Assembly: GCA_905221615.1 (NCBI GenBank)
Contig: CAJNDT010006158.1
Location: 768,176-832,175 of the forward strand
Source of the DNA: Symbiodinium sp. CCMP2592
Taxonomy: Eukaryota; Sar; Dinophyceae; Suessiales; Symbiodiniaceae
Direction of reading: 5' to 3'
DNA: 64,000 nt
Position numbers and translations under genes: made by a program. Shown piece after piece: positions 46,101 to 59,625 of the stretch. Under the pieces are notes generated by a model, which saw only the letters and a program-made list of their open reading frames with translations, searched no databases and was not told the DNA's origin. How positions within the stretch are numbered: position 1 is the first letter of the stretch; each line of letters begins with the position of its first letter.

Positions 46101-47069
46101 CTGCATTGTTTTATTCTGCAACAGATTTATTCTGCAACACACATGTGTGTGCCCGCAGCAGCAGGTGGTCGGCCAAACCGTTCTAACCGTTGACCTTTGG
46201 GTGAAACCCTGAGCTGTATCCATCTGCAGCACACATGTGTATGCTTGCAGCAGCACCTGGTGGGCCGAGCCGACCCTTGGGTGTAGCCCTGATTTGATTC
46301 GTGTTGCAGCACGCATGTGTATGTTCGCAGCAGCAATTGGTCGGGCGAACCCTTGTAACCTTTGATCCTCAGGTGCAAGCCTCAAATGATTCTTTCTTTG
46401 GAACCACATGTGTATGCGCACAGCAGCAGTTGGTCGGCGAAGCCCTGAAAAAATCTCGACCCCTGGGTGCAACCCTCATTTCTGCAATACATATGTGTCA
46501 GCTCGCAGCAGCACTTGGTCGGCGAAACCCTTGTAACCCTTGAACTGAATGTTGGGTGGAACTGACATATTCTGCGACACACATGTGTGGCGCTCGCAGC
46601 AATAAGTGGTCGGCCAAACTTTGGTAACCTTCCAGCAGAATTTGCTCGGCCAAACCTTTGTCAACCTTGACCTTCGGTGCAACTCTGCGTTGATTTATTC
46701 TGCAACACACATGTGTGTGCCGGCAGCAGCAGGTGGTCGGCCAAACCTTTCTCACCGTTGACCTCTGGGTGAAACCCTGAGTTTTATTTCTCTGCAGCAC
46801 ACATGTGTATGCTTACAGCAGCGCCTGGTCGACCTGACCGTTGCAACATTTCGACCCTTGGGTGCTGCCCTGGTTTGATTTGTTTTGGGATACACATGTT
46901 CATGCTCGCAGCATCAATTGGTCAGGCGAATCCTTGTAACCCTTGATCCTTGGGTGCAACCCTCAAGTGACTCAGTCTGCAACACACATGTGTATGCGCG
47001 CAGCAGCTGGTCGGCGAAGACTTGGAATATGTCGACCCCTGAATCCAACCCTGGTTTCTGCAATACTTA
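43157..47069 (+). repeat. 92-bp satellite, plus-orientation block
   Basis: Resumes at GTGCAGCACACATGTG. Its first 1.2 kb follows HOR order, with the CCTTGGAGGC monomer reduced to a remnant near 43680. Later parts are more diverged and match 32.1-32.6 kb locally. Confidence 0.88.
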
Positions 47070-49977
47070 AAAATCGAGCTTAACCCAAGGATCAGCCCAC
47101 TTCGGCCGACCAGGTGCTGCTGTAAGCAGACACATGCGTGCAGCGGGATAGAACTCAGGGTTGCACCCAAGGATCAACGGTTACAAAGATTGCCCGACCA
47201 CCTGACGTGGGCACACATACGTGTGCTGCAGAAAAAATCAATGCAGAGTCGCGCCGATTGTCAAGGTTTACGAAGGCTTGGCCGACCATCTGTTGTTGGG
47301 AGCATACACGTGTGTGTTGCAGAACAGACGGATGTCAGTGTGGCACCGACTGCACCGAAGGCCGCTTGTTGTCTTGAGCACACACATGTGAGTTGCAGAA
47401 TACGAGAATTCAAGTGCTGCACCCATGGGTCAAGGGTTACAAGGATTTGGCCCCCCACATGCTGCTGCGAGGACACACCTCGTGAGGGCACACGCGTCTT
47501 GCGGAATAAATCAATGAAGCGGCGCATCCATGGTTCAAGGCTTACCGTGGTTTGGCCGACCAATTGCTGCTGCGAGCATACACACGTGCGTTGCAGAAAA
47601 TATCAGCTCAGGCTTGCGCCTAAGCGTCAAGCGTAACAAAGATTTGGCAGATCAGTTGCTGCTGCACCCAAGGAACGAGGGTTACATGGGTTTGGCCGAC
47701 CAAGCGCTGCTGCAAACATTGTTCAACCAAATGCTGCTGCGAGCACACACATGTGTGCTGCGGAACACCCAAAAGTCAAAAATTACAAGGTTCGGCCGAC
47801 CAACTGCTATTGAGCGCATTTTAAAACGCCGCCGAATAAGTCATACAGCGTTGCCTCCAAGGCAAGGGTTACAATGGGCTTGGCCGATCAAGCTCGGATG
47901 AGAGCATACGCACGTGTGTTGCAGAATCTGTCAAGTCAAAGCTGCACCTAAGGGCCAAGGGTTACGAGGGTTTGACAGATTAACTGCTAGTGCATGCGCG
48001 CACATGCCTGTTGCAGGATAAGTCAACAGCAGGTCGTACCCAAAGATCAAGGGTTACGAGGGCTTGGCCGACGAAGTGCTGCTGCGAGCATACACATGTG
48101 TCTTGCAGAAGTATGCAAATACGGTGTGCACCCAGGGGCCGACATTTTACTAAGGCTTGGCCGCCGAACTGCTGCTGTGAGCATACACATGTGGGTCGCA
48201 GACAGAATCACATGAGGCTTGCACCTAAGGATCAAGGGATACAAGGGTTCGCCCGACCAATTGCTGCTGCCAGCATGCACATGTGTGCTGCAAAACAAAT
48301 CAAATCAGAGCTACACCCAAGAGTCGACACGTATCCAGGGTTCGGCCCACCAGGTGCTGCTGCAAGCACACACATGTGTGCTGAAGAATGATAAAAATCA
48401 GGGTCTCGCCCAAGGATCAATGGCTACAAAGGTTTCGTAGTCGGCTCTGCTGCGGGCACACACCTGTGTGTTGCAGAATAAATCAGCGCAGAGTTGCACC
48501 GAGGGTCAAGGTTTACAATAAAGCTTACAAAGGTTTGGCCGACCAATGCTGCTGGGGGCATACACATGGTTGTTGCAGAACAGATGAATTCAGGGTTGCA
48601 CCCAAGGGGCAAAGGTCACAACGGTTTGGCCGACCAGTTGTCGCTGTGAGCAAACACATGCAGAATATGTCGTCAGTTCAGGGCTGCAACCAACACTCAA
48701 GGGTTACAAGCGCTGGGCTTCGCCGACCAAGTGCCGCTGCGAGCATACACATATGTGTTGCAGAAATCAGGGTTGCGCCCGGGGGCCGAAATTTTATCAG
48801 AGCTTCGCCGACCAACCGCTGCTGCTGCATGAGTGTTGCAGACTGGATCACTTGAGGGTTGCGCCCGACGATCACGGATTACAAGGGTTCGCCCGATCAA
48901 TTGATGCTGCCAGCACACACATGTGTGTTGCAAAACAAATCAGGGCTGCATTCAAGGGTCGACGTGTGACCTGGGTTCGGCCGACCAGGTGCTGCTGCAA
49001 GCATACACATGTGCGCTGCAGAATGTTAAAAATCAGGGTTTCGCGCAAGGATCGACGGTTACATAGGTTTGGCCGACCACTCGCTCACGCAGACACGGCT
49101 TCAAGAACTCAGATATACCCACCCCCTAACAGGGGTGGGGCGCACACACACATGTGTGTGTTGCAGAATGAATCAATGCAGGGTTGCACCTAGGGGTTTA
49201 CAAGGGCTTGGCCGGCCAAATTCTGCTGGGAGCATACACATGTGTGTGGCAGAACAGACGAAATCAAGGACCAGCTGTTGCTGTGAGCACACACACACAC
49301 ACACACGTGTGGCGCCGAATGCCTAAGCTCCACGGCTTACGAACCCAAGGGTCAACGGTTACAAAGTTTGCCCGACCACCTGCTGCTGCAGGCACACGCA
49401 TGTGTGTTGCAGAATAAAACACTGCAGAGTGGCCGACCAAATGCTGCTGGGAGCATACACATGTGTGTGTCGCAGAACAAACGAACTCGGGGTCGCACCC
49501 AAGGGTCAAACAAGGGTCAAAGGTTACAAAGGTTTGGACGACCAGATGTTGCTGCGCGCACACATGTGCGTTGAATTCAACGTTGCGCAAGCGGTGCTGC
49601 TACAAGGACACACATTTTGAGGGCTCGTGTGTCTGGCAGAACAGATCAATCAAGGGCTGCACCCACAGATCAAGGGTTACAAAGGTTTGGCCGACCAATG
49701 GCTGCTGTGAGCATACACACGTGTCTTGCAGAATGGAGCCGTGCAATAAGTCAACGCAGGCTTGCCTCCAAGGCAAGGATTACAAAGGCATACACATGTG
49801 TGTTGCAGAGTCTGCAAAATGCAAAGCTGCATCTAAGGGCCAAGGGGTACGAATGTGTGGCAGATCAAGTCAAACTGCGCGCACACACGTGTGTCTTGCA
49901 AGAATAGATCAATTGAGGGTTGTACCCTGATCAAGGGTTACGAGGGCTTGGCCGACCAAGTGCTGCGAGCATACACA
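47070..49977 (-). repeat. 92-bp satellite, large inverted block of HOR length
   Basis: About 2.9 kb of continuous minus-orientation monomers, including reverse copies of the HOR marker monomers (GCCTCCAAGGC at 47851 and 49765). Its right end is the exact centre of a 20-bp perfect palindrome at 49968-49987, an extended ACACATGTGT. The left end (near TACTTAAAAATCG) shows no palindrome. Confidence 0.88.
49085..49141. other. short non-satellite spacer with a GC hairpin
   Basis: Replaces part of a monomer. It contains CCACCCC (49119-49125) and GGGGTGG (49132-49138) around a six-base loop, a perfect 7-bp stem. Confidence 0.7.
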
Positions 49978-52900
49978 TGTGTATGCTTGCCCGGGAAACA
50001 TATTGACCCTTCGGTGCAGCCCGGATTAGATCTGTTTTGCAACACACACATGTGTATGCTCGCAGCATCAATTGGTCGGGCGAACCTTTGTAACCCGTGA
50101 TCGTCGGGTGCAACCCTGAGGTGATTCATTGTGCAACCCACATGTGTATGCTCACGGCAGCAGTCCGTCGGCCAAGCCTTGGTAAAATTCCGACCCCTGG
50201 GTGCAACCCTGATTTCTGCAAGACACATGTGTCACATGTGTATGCTCGCAGCAGCACTTGGTCGGCCAAGCCCTCGTAACCCTTGATCTTTGGGTACGAC
50301 CTGCTGCTGACTTATTCTGCAACACACATGTGTGTGTGCACGGAGTAGCAGTTGATCTGCCAAACCCTCGTAACCCTTGGCCCTTAAGCCTTAGGTGCAA
50401 CTTTGACTTGACAGATTCTGCAACGCACGTGCATGTGCTCCCAGCCGCACTTGGTCGACCAAACCCATGGTAACCCTTGCCTTGAAGGCAACGCTGTGCT
50501 GGCTTATTCTGCGGCTTTTTTCAATTATGATTTCAGTAGCAGTTGGTCAGCCGAACCCTGTAATCCTTGATTTTTGGGTGTTCCGCAGCACACATGCGGT
50601 GTGCTCGCAGCAGCATTTGGTTGAACAATGTTTGCAGCAGCGCTTGGTCGGCCAAACCCATGTAACCCTTGTTCCTTGGGTGCAGCAGCAACTGGTGCAA
50701 GCCTGAGCTGATATTTTCTGGAACACACATGTGTATGCTCGCAGCAGCAGTTGGCCGGCCAAACCCGTGTAACCTTTGATCCCTTTGTGCAACCCTGAAT
50801 TATCCTGAATTGGTCTATTCTGCAACAAACATGTGTATGCTCACAGCAGCAATTGGTCGGCCAAGCCCTTGTAAGCCTTGATCGGTGGGTGCATTCTGCA
50901 AGACACATGCGCCCGCGCCATGTGTGTCCTCACAATCCCTGTAACCCTTGACCCTTTGGTGCAACTTTGACTTGACGTGTCTCGCACACATGTGTGTGTG
51001 TGCTCACAGCAGCAACTGGTCGGCCAAACCTTTGCAACCTTTGACCCTTGGGTGCAACCTTGAAACCGTCTGTTCTGCCACGCACATGTGCCTGCTCCCA
51101 GCAGAATTTGGTCGGCCAAACCGTCGTAAATCTTGACCCTCGGTGCAACTATGCATTGGTTTACCCTGCAACACACATGTTTGTGCCCGCAGCAGCAAGT
51201 GGTCGGCGAAGCCCTGATACATGTTCGACCCGCGGGTGCAACCCTGATTTCTGCAATAGCCATGTGTATGATAGCAGCAGCACTTGGTCGGTGAAGCCCT
51301 TGTAGCCCTTGAATGTTGGGTGCAGCCCTGAGCTGACATATTCTGCAACAGACCTGTGTGTCTGTGTGTGTGTGTGCTCACAGCAACATACTGGTCGGAC
51401 AAACCATTAAAACCTCTTACTTGAGTGCAACCCTGAATTCGTTTGTTCAGCAACACACATGTGTATGCCCCCAGCTGCGTTGGTCCGCCAAAACGAGGTA
51501 ACCTTGACCCTTGGTGCAACACAGAATTGTTTTGTTCTGCAACACACATGTATGGCCCACGTCAGCAGGTGGTCGGGCGAACCTTTGTAACCGTTGATCC
51601 TTGGGTAAAATCCAGAGTTTCATTATTCTGCAGCGCACATGTGTATGCTTGCAGCAGCACCTGGTTGGCCGAATCTTTGTAACATGTCGACCCTTGGGTG
51701 CAGCCCTGGTTTGATTTGTTTGATTTGTTGTGCAACACACGTGGGTATGCTCGCAGCACCAATTGGTCTGGAAACCCTGGTAACCCTTGGAGTTGGGTGC
51801 AGCCCTCAAGTAGTTCAGCCTGCAACACACATGTGTTTGCTCACAGCAGCAGTCGGTCGGCGAAGCCCTGATACAATGTCGACCCGTGGGTGCAAGCCTG
51901 ATTTCTGCAGTACACATGTGTACGCTCGCAGCAGTCGGCCAAGCCCTCGTAACCCTTGATCTTTGGGTACGACCTGCTGTTGTCTTACTCTGCAACACAC
52001 ATGTCTGTGCACGGAGTAGCAGTTGATCTGCCAAACCCTCCTAACCCTTGGCCCTTAAGCCTTAGGTGCAACTTTGACTTCACAGATTTTGCAACACACG
52101 TGCGTGTGCTCCCAGCCGCACTTTGTCGGCCAAATTCATTGTAACCCTTGCCTTGGAGGAAACGCTGTGTTGAGTTATTCTGCGGCTTTTTAAAATGATT
52201 TCAGTAGCAGTTGGTCCGCCGAACCGTTGTAGCCCTTGGCTTTTGGGTGCTCCGCAACACACATGTGTGTGCTCGCGCAGCATTTGGTGGTGGAGCAATC
52301 TTTGCAGCAGCGCTGCAGCAGCACTTGGTCGGCCAAACCCATGTCAATGTTCCTTGGGTGCAGCAGCAACTGATCTGCCAAATCTTTGTTACCCTTGACC
52401 CTGAGGTGCAAGCCTGAGATGGTATTCTCTTCAGCACACATGTGTATGCTCGCAGAAGCAGTTGGCTGGCCAAACCCGTGTAACCGAGGATTGATCCCTT
52501 GTGCAACATTGAGTTGGTCTATTCTGCAACAAACATGTGTGTGCTTTCAGCAGCACTTGGTCGGCCAAACTTTTGTAAGGGTTCGTAAGCCTTGATCCTC
52601 GGGTTTCGCTTAGTCTGCAACTCACATATGTGCGCTCGCAGCAGCATTTGGTCGGTCAAACCCCCGGTCCTCTGGTGCAACCCTCAACTGATTTATTGTG
52701 CGACACGGATGTGTATGTTCACAGCAGCAATTGGTCATTCCGTTGCAAGTTGTAACCCTCGGCTCTTAGGTGCAACCCTAAAATGATACATTCTGCAACA
52801 CACATGTTTATGCTCACAGCAGCAATTGGTCGGCCAAGCCCTTGCAAGCTTTGATCCGTGGGTGCATTCTGCAAGACACATGCGCCCGCGGCATGTGTGT

Positions 52901-53454
52901 CCTCACAAATCCCTGTAACCCTTGACTTGTGGGCGCAACTTTGACTTGACACGTCGCACATACACGTGTGTGTGTGTGTGTGCTCACAGCAACAACTGGT
53001 CGGCCAAACCTTTGCAAGCTTTGACCCTTGGGTGCAACCCTGAGACCGTCTGTTCTGCCACGCGCATGTGCATGATCCCAGCAGTATCTGGTCGGCCAAA
53101 CCGTCGTAAACCTTGACCCCCGGTGCAACTATGCATTGGTTTATTCTGCAACACACATGTGTGTGCTCGCAGCAGCAAGTGGTCGGGCAATCCTTTGTAA
53201 CCGTGGATCCTTGGGTGAAATGCAGAGTTTTACTAGTCTGCAGCACACATGTGTATGCCTACAGCAGCGCCTGATCGCGGAGCCTTGTAACGCTTCGGCC
53301 CTTGAGTGCAGCCATGAACTGATTTATTTTACAGTGCGCGTGTGTATGCTCGCAGCAGCAGCTGGTCGGGCAAGCTTGATCCTTGGGTGTAACCCCCAAA
53401 CGACTCATTTCGCAATACACATGTGTATGCTCACAGAAGCAATTGGTTGGCGAC
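49978..53454 (+). repeat. 92-bp satellite, plus-orientation block
   Basis: Includes HOR-ordered monomers with CCTTGAAGGC/CCTTGGAGG variants at 50479 and 52150 and the split palindrome at 50902-50928 and about 52873-52900. It ends at a type-1 junction. Confidence 0.9.
50902..50928 (+). repeat. split-palindrome monomer (example)
   Basis: Here the usual ACACATGTGT is opened into GACACATG, a nine-base GC spacer CGCCCGCGC, and CATGTGTGTC. The same type occurs at about 36949, 39863, 52873, 55833, 58643 and 61502, so it is a fixed member of the HOR. Confidence 0.8.
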
Positions 53455-53969
53455 AGTGTGCACATGTGGCTTCAGAAGGATAGAACTCGGGGTTTCACCC
53501 AAGGATTTACATCTACGAAGGTTTAAGTAAGGTTTGGCCGACCACATGCTTCTGCGGGCGCACACATGTGTGTTGCAGAGTACGAGTTGCACCGAGGGGT
53601 TTAAGAGGCTTGACCGACCAAACCCTGCTGGGAGAGTACACATGCGTGTGGCAGAACAGACAAATTCAAGGTTGCAGCCAAGGGTCAAAGGTTACAAAGA
53701 TTTGGCCGACCAAATGTTGCTGTGAGCACACACACATGTGTGTTGCACAATGTGGCAAGTCTATGTTGCACCTAAGGGCAACGGGTTGCGAGGGTTTGGC
53801 AGATCAAGTGCTACTGCGAGCAAACACATGTGTGTTGCAGAGAGGACAAGTGAGGGTTGTACCCAAGGATCACGGGTTACGAAGGTTTGGCCGACCAAGT
53901 GCTGCTGCGAGCATACACATGTGTGTTGCAGAAACCAGGGTTGCACCCAGGGGTCGAAATTTCACCAGG
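53455..53969 (-). repeat. 92-bp satellite, inverted block (junction type 1)
   Basis: Entry near GTGTGCACATGTGGC; exit at GGGCTGCAGCAGGACCTGG. Confidence 0.88.
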
Positions 53970-56226
53970 GCTGCAGCAGGACCTGGTCGGTCGAACCCGG
54001 GTAACATGTCGACCCTTGAATGCAGCCCTAATTTGATTTGTTGTGCAACGCACAAGGGTATGCTCGCAGCATCAATTGGTCGGGCGAACCTTGGTGACCC
54101 TTGATCCTTGGGTGCAACCCTCAAGTGATTCTGTCTGCAACACACATGTGTATGCTCACGGCAGCAGTTGGTCGGTGAAGCCCTGATAAAATTTCGACCC
54201 GCGGGTGCAACTCTGATTTGCAATACCCACGTGTGTGCTCGCAGCAGCACTTGGTCGGTGAAGCCCTTGTAGCCCTTGAATGTTGGGTGCAGACCTGAGT
54301 TGACGTATTCTGCAACAGACATGTGTGTGTGTGTGTGTGTGCTCACAGCAACATACTGGTCGGCCAAACCTTTATACCCTCTAACCCTTGGGTGCAACCC
54401 TGAATTCGTTTGTTCAGCAACATACATATGTATGCCCCCCAGCAGCGTTGGTCGGCCAAAACTTGGTAAACCATGACCCTTGGTGCAACTCTTTTGTTCT
54501 GCAACACACATATATGGCCCACATCAGCAGGTCGTCGGGCAAACCTTTGTAACCGTTGATCCTTGGGTAAAATCCAGAGTTTCATTATTCTGCAGCGCGC
54601 ATGTGTATGCTTGCAGCAATACCTGGTTGGCCGAATCTTTATAACGTGTCGACCCTTGAATGCAGCCCTAATTTGATTTGTTGTGCAACGCACAAGGGTA
54701 TGCTCGCAGCATCAATTGGTCGGGCGAACCTTGGTGACCCTTGATCCTTGGGTGCAACCCTCAAGTGATTCAGTCTGCAACACACATGTCTATGCTCACA
54801 GCAGCAGTTGGTCGGCAAAGCCCTGATAAAATTTCGACGCGTGGGTGCAACCCTGATTTCTGCAATACACATGTGTATGCTCGCAGCAGCACTTGGTCGG
54901 CGAAGCCCTCGTTCCCCTTGATCTTTGGGTACGACCTGTTGTTGACTTATTCTGCAACGCACATGTGTGTGCACGCAGTCGCAGTTGATCTGCCAAACCC
55001 TTGTAACCCTTGGCCCACAAGCCTTAGGTGCAAATTTTGACTTGACAGATTCTGCAACACACGTGCGTATGCTCCCAGCCGCACTTGGTCGGCCAAACCC
55101 ATTGTAAGCCTTGCCTTGGAGGCAATGCTGTGCTGACTTTTTCTGCGGCCTCTTAAAAATGCTTTCAGTAGCAGTTGGTCGGCCGAACCCTTGTGTAGCC
55201 CTTGACTTTTGGGTGTTCCGCAACACACATGTGTGTGTGTGTGCTCGCAGCAGCATTTGGTTGAACAGTGTTTGCAGCGCTTGGTCGGCCAAACCCATGC
55301 AAATGTTCCTTGAGTGCAGCAGCAACTGCCAAATCTTTGTTACTCTTGACTCTCAGGTGCAAGCCTAGTTGATATTATTGGAGCACACATGTGTGTGCTC
55401 GCAGAAGCAGTTGGCCGTCCAAACCCGTGTAACCTTTGATTGATCCCTTTGTGCAACGTTGAATTGGTCTATTCTGCAACAAACATTTGTATGCTCGCAG
55501 TCGCAGCAGCGCTTGGTCGGTCAAACTTCTGTAAAGGTTTGTAAGCCTTGATGCTCGGGTGCAACCTTCAATTTCGCTTAATCTGCAACTCACGTATATC
55601 ATTATGTGCGCTGAAACCCTTGGTCGTCTTGTGCAACCCTCAACTGATTATTCTGTAACACAGGTGTGTATGTTCACAGCAGCAATTGGTCTGCCATTCC
55701 GTTGCAAGTTGTAACCCCCGGCTCTTGGGTGCAACCCTGAATTGATAAAAGCCGCAACACACATGTGTATGCTGACAGCAGCAATTGGTCGGCCAAGCCC
55801 TTGTAAGAATTGGTCCGTGAGTGCATTCTGCAAGACACAAGCGCCCTTGCCATGTGTGTCCTCAAAAATCCCTGTAACCCTTGACCCTTAGATGCAACTT
55901 TGATTTGACATGTCGCACGTACATGTGTGTGTGTGTGTGCTCACAGCAACAGCTGGTCAGCCAAACCTTTGCAACCGTTGACCCTTGGGTGCAACCCTGA
56001 AACCGTCTGTTCTGCCACACACATGTGCATGTTCCCAGCAGAATTTGGTAGGCCAAACCGTCGTAAACCTTGACCCTCGGTGCAACTATATATTGGTTTA
56101 TTCTGCAACAGACAGGTGTGTGGCCACAGCAGCAGGTGGTCGGGCAAGCTTGATCCTTGGGTGTAACCCGTAAGTGATTCATTCCGCAATACACATGTGT
56201 ATGCTCACAGCAGCAAGTGGTTGGCG
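53970..56226 (+). repeat. 92-bp satellite, plus-orientation block of HOR
   Basis: HOR-ordered monomers. Near 54650-54770 it repeats the segment seen at 54020-54130, a local duplication of about 0.63 kb. Confidence 0.88.
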
Positions 56227-56739
56227 ACAGCATGCACATGTGGCTGCAGAAGTATAAGACTAGGAGTTTCACCCAAGGATTTACATTTACGAAGGTTTGG
56301 CCGACCACGTGCTGCTGCGGGCACACGCATGTGTGTTGCAGAATCATCAATGCAGAGTTGCGCCGAGGGGTTTCAGAGGCTTGACCGACCAAATCCTCTT
56401 GGGAGCACACACATGCGTGTGGCAGAACAGACAAATTCAAGGTTGCAGCCAAGGGTCAAAGGTTACACAGGTTTGGCCGACCAAATGTTGCTGTGAGCAC
56501 ACACACATGTGTGTTGCAGAATGTGGCAATTTCATGTTGCACCTAAGGGCAACGGGTTACGAGGGTTTGGCAGATCAGTTGCTACTGCGAGCAAACACAT
56601 GTGTGTTGCAGAGAGGACAAGTGAGGGTTGTACCCAAGGATCACGGGCTACGAAGGTTTGGCAGACCAAGTGCTGCTGCGAGCATACACATGTGTGTTGC
56701 AGAAACCAGGGTTGCACCCACGGATCGAAAGTTTAGCAG
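56227..56739 (-). repeat. 92-bp satellite, inverted block (junction type 1)
   Basis: Carries the subtype word AGAAGTATAAGACT, shared with 61891-62400 but not with the blocks at 53.5 or 59.1 kb. Confidence 0.88.
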
Positions 56740-59134
56740 GGCTGCAGCAGCACCTGCTCGGCCGAACCCGGATAACGTGGCGACCCTTGAATGCAGCCCT
56801 AATTTGATTTGTTGTGCAAAAGACACGGGTATGCTCGCAGCATCAAGTGGTCGGGCGAACCTTTGTAACCCTTGATCCTTGGGTGCAACCCTCAACTGAT
56901 TCAGTCTGCAACACACATGTGTATGCTCACGGCAGCAGTTGGTCGGTGAAGCCCTGATAAAATTTCGACCCGCGGGTGCAACTCTGATTTGCAATACCCA
57001 CGTGTGTGCTGGCAGCAGCACTTGGTCGAAGAAGCCTTGTGCAGCCCTGAACTGACATATTCTGCAACAGACATGTGTGTGTGTGTGCTCACAGCAACAT
57101 AGTGGTCGGCCAAACCTTTATAACCTCTAACCCCTGGGTGCAACCCTGAATTCGTTTGTTCGGCAACATACATGTGTATGCCCCCAGCAGCGTTGGTCGG
57201 CCAAATCTTTGTAAACCTTGACCCTTGGTGCAACTCTGCATTTTCTATTCTGCAACACACATATATGGCCCACGTCAGCAGGTGGTCGGGCAATCCTTTG
57301 TAACCGTTGATCCTTGGGTGAAATCCAGAGTTTCATTAGTCTGCAGCACGTGTACGCTTGCAGCAGCACCTGGTTGGCCGAATCTTTGTAAGGTTTCGAC
57401 CCTTGGGTGCAGACCTGATTTGATTTGTTGTGCAACACACATGGGTATGCTCGCAGCATCAGTTGGTCGGGCGAACCCGGAAACCCTTGAATGCAGCCCT
57501 AGTTTGATTTGTTGTGCAACACACATGGGTATGCTCGCAGCATCAATTGGGCGGGCGAACCTTGGTGATCCTTTATGCTTGGGTGCAACCCTCACAACAC
57601 ACATGCGTATGCTCACAGCAGCAGTTGGTCTAAAATTCCGAGCCGCGGGTGCAACCCTGATTTCTGCAATACACATGTGTATGCTCGCAGCAGCACTTGG
57701 TCGGCAAAGCCCTCGTAACCCTTGATCTTTGGGTGCGACCTGCCGTTGACTTTTTCTGGGCACACATGTGTGTGCACGCAGTCGCAGTTGATCTGCCAAA
57801 CCCTCGTAACCCTTGGCCCATAGGTGCAAATTTCGATTTGACAGATTCTGCAACGCACGTGCGTATGCTCCCAGCCGCAGTTGGTCGGCCAAACCCATTG
57901 TAACCCTTGCTTTGGAGGCAACGCTGTGCTGACTTTTTCTGCGGGCCTTTAAAAATGATTTCAGTAGCAGTTGGTCGGCCGAGCCCTCGTAACCCTTGAC
58001 TTTTGGGTGTTCCGCAACACACATGTGTGTGGGTGTGCTCGCAGCAGCGTTTGGTTGAACAGTGTTTGCAGCGCTTGGTCGGTCAAACCCATGCAAATGT
58101 TCCTTGAGTGCAGCAGCAACTGATCTGCCAAATCTTTGTTACTCTTGACTCTCAGGTGCAAGCCTAGTTGATATTATTGGAACACACATGTGTATGCTCG
58201 CAGAAGCAGTTGGCCGCCAAACCCGTGTAACTTTTGATCCCTTTGTGCAACGTTGAATTGATCTATTCTGCAACAAACATTTGTATGCTCGCAGTCGCAG
58301 CAGCGCTTGGTCGGCCAAACTTCTGTAAAGGTTTGTAAGCCTTGATGCTCGGGCGCAACCTTCAATTTCGCTTAATCTGCAACTCAACATATGTGTGCTC
58401 GCAGCAGCGTTTGGTCGGTCAAACTCTTGAAAGCCGTGGTCGTCTTGTGCAACCCTCAACTGATTATTCTGCAACACAGATGTGTATGTTCAGTGATTGG
58501 TCTGCCATTCCGTTGCAAGTTGTAACCCCCGGGCTCTTGGGTGCAACCCTGAACTGATAAAAGCCGCAACACACATGTGTATGCTGACAGCAGCAATTGG
58601 TCGGCCAAGCCCATGTAAGAATTGGTCCGTGAGTGCATTCTGCAAGACGCATGCGCCCTCGCCATGTGTGTCCTCAAAAATCCCTGTAACCCTTGACCCT
58701 TGGATGCAACTTTGACTTGACATGTCGCACGTACATGTGTGTGTGTGCTCACAGCAACAGCTGGTCGGCCAAACCTTTGCAACCGTTGACCCTTGGGTGC
58801 AACCCTGAAACCGTCTGTTCTGCCACACACATGTGCATGTTCCCAGCAGAATTTGGTCCTTGACCCTCGGTGCAACTATGCATTGGTTTATTCTGCAACA
58901 CAGATGTGTGTGGCCACAGCATCAGGTGGCCGGGCAAACCTTTGTAACCGTTGACCATTGGGTGAAATCCAGAGTTTCATTAGTCTGCAGCACACATGTG
59001 TCTGCTTACAGCAGCACCTGATCGCGGATCCTTGTAACGTTTCGGCCCTTCACCCCTAAGTGACTCATTCCGCAATACGTGTGTGTGTGTGTGTGTGTGC
59101 TCGCAGCAGCAATTGGTCGGCGACAGCGTGCACA
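56740..59134 (+). repeat. 92-bp satellite, plus-orientation block of HOR
   Basis: Includes the CCTTTAAAAATG-type A/T-rich monomer (57911-57960) and the split palindrome at about 58643-58672. Confidence 0.9.
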
Positions 59135-59625
59135 TGTGGCTGCACAAGGATAAAACTCGGGGTTTCACACAAGGATTTACATGTACGAAGGTTTGGCCGA
59201 CCACGTGCTGCTGCGGGCACACGCATGTGTGTTGCAGAATACGTCAATGCAGAGTGGCGCCGAGGGGTTTCAGAGGCTTGACCGACCAAATCCTGCTGGG
59301 AGCATACACATGCATGTGGCAGAACAGACAAATTCAAGGTTGCAGCCAAGGGTCAAAGGTTACAAAGGTTTGGCCGACCAAATGTTGCTGTGAGCACACA
59401 CACATGTGTGTTGCAGAATGTGGCAATTTCATGTTGCACCTAAGGGCAAGGGGTTACGAGGGTTTGGCAGATCAGTTGCTACTGCGAGCACACACATGTG
59501 TGTTGCAGAGATGACAAGTGAGGGTTGTACCCAAGGATCACGGGCTACGAAGGTTTGGCAGACCAAGTGCTGCTGCGAGCATACACATGTGTGTTGCAGA
59601 AGTCAGGGTTGCACCCAGGGATTGA
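59135..59625 (-). repeat. 92-bp satellite, inverted block (junction type 1)
   Basis: Entry near GCGTGCACATGTGGC; monomer order as in the other type-1 blocks. Confidence 0.88.

Larger units (their letters stand above)
53455..56226 (+). repeat. higher-order repeat unit, 2.77 kb
   Basis: Inverted block 53455-53969, then plus monomers to the next type-1 junction. It includes the CCTTGGAGGC/TCTTAAAAATG monomer at 55112. Confidence 0.88.
56227..59134 (+). repeat. higher-order repeat unit, 2.91 kb
   Basis: Inverted block 56227-56739 then plus monomers 56740-59134. Much of it matches the unit starting at 61891, at an offset of about 5.66-5.70 kb. 58139-58650 matches 60998-61511 at an offset of 2859 bp. 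Confidence 0.9.
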
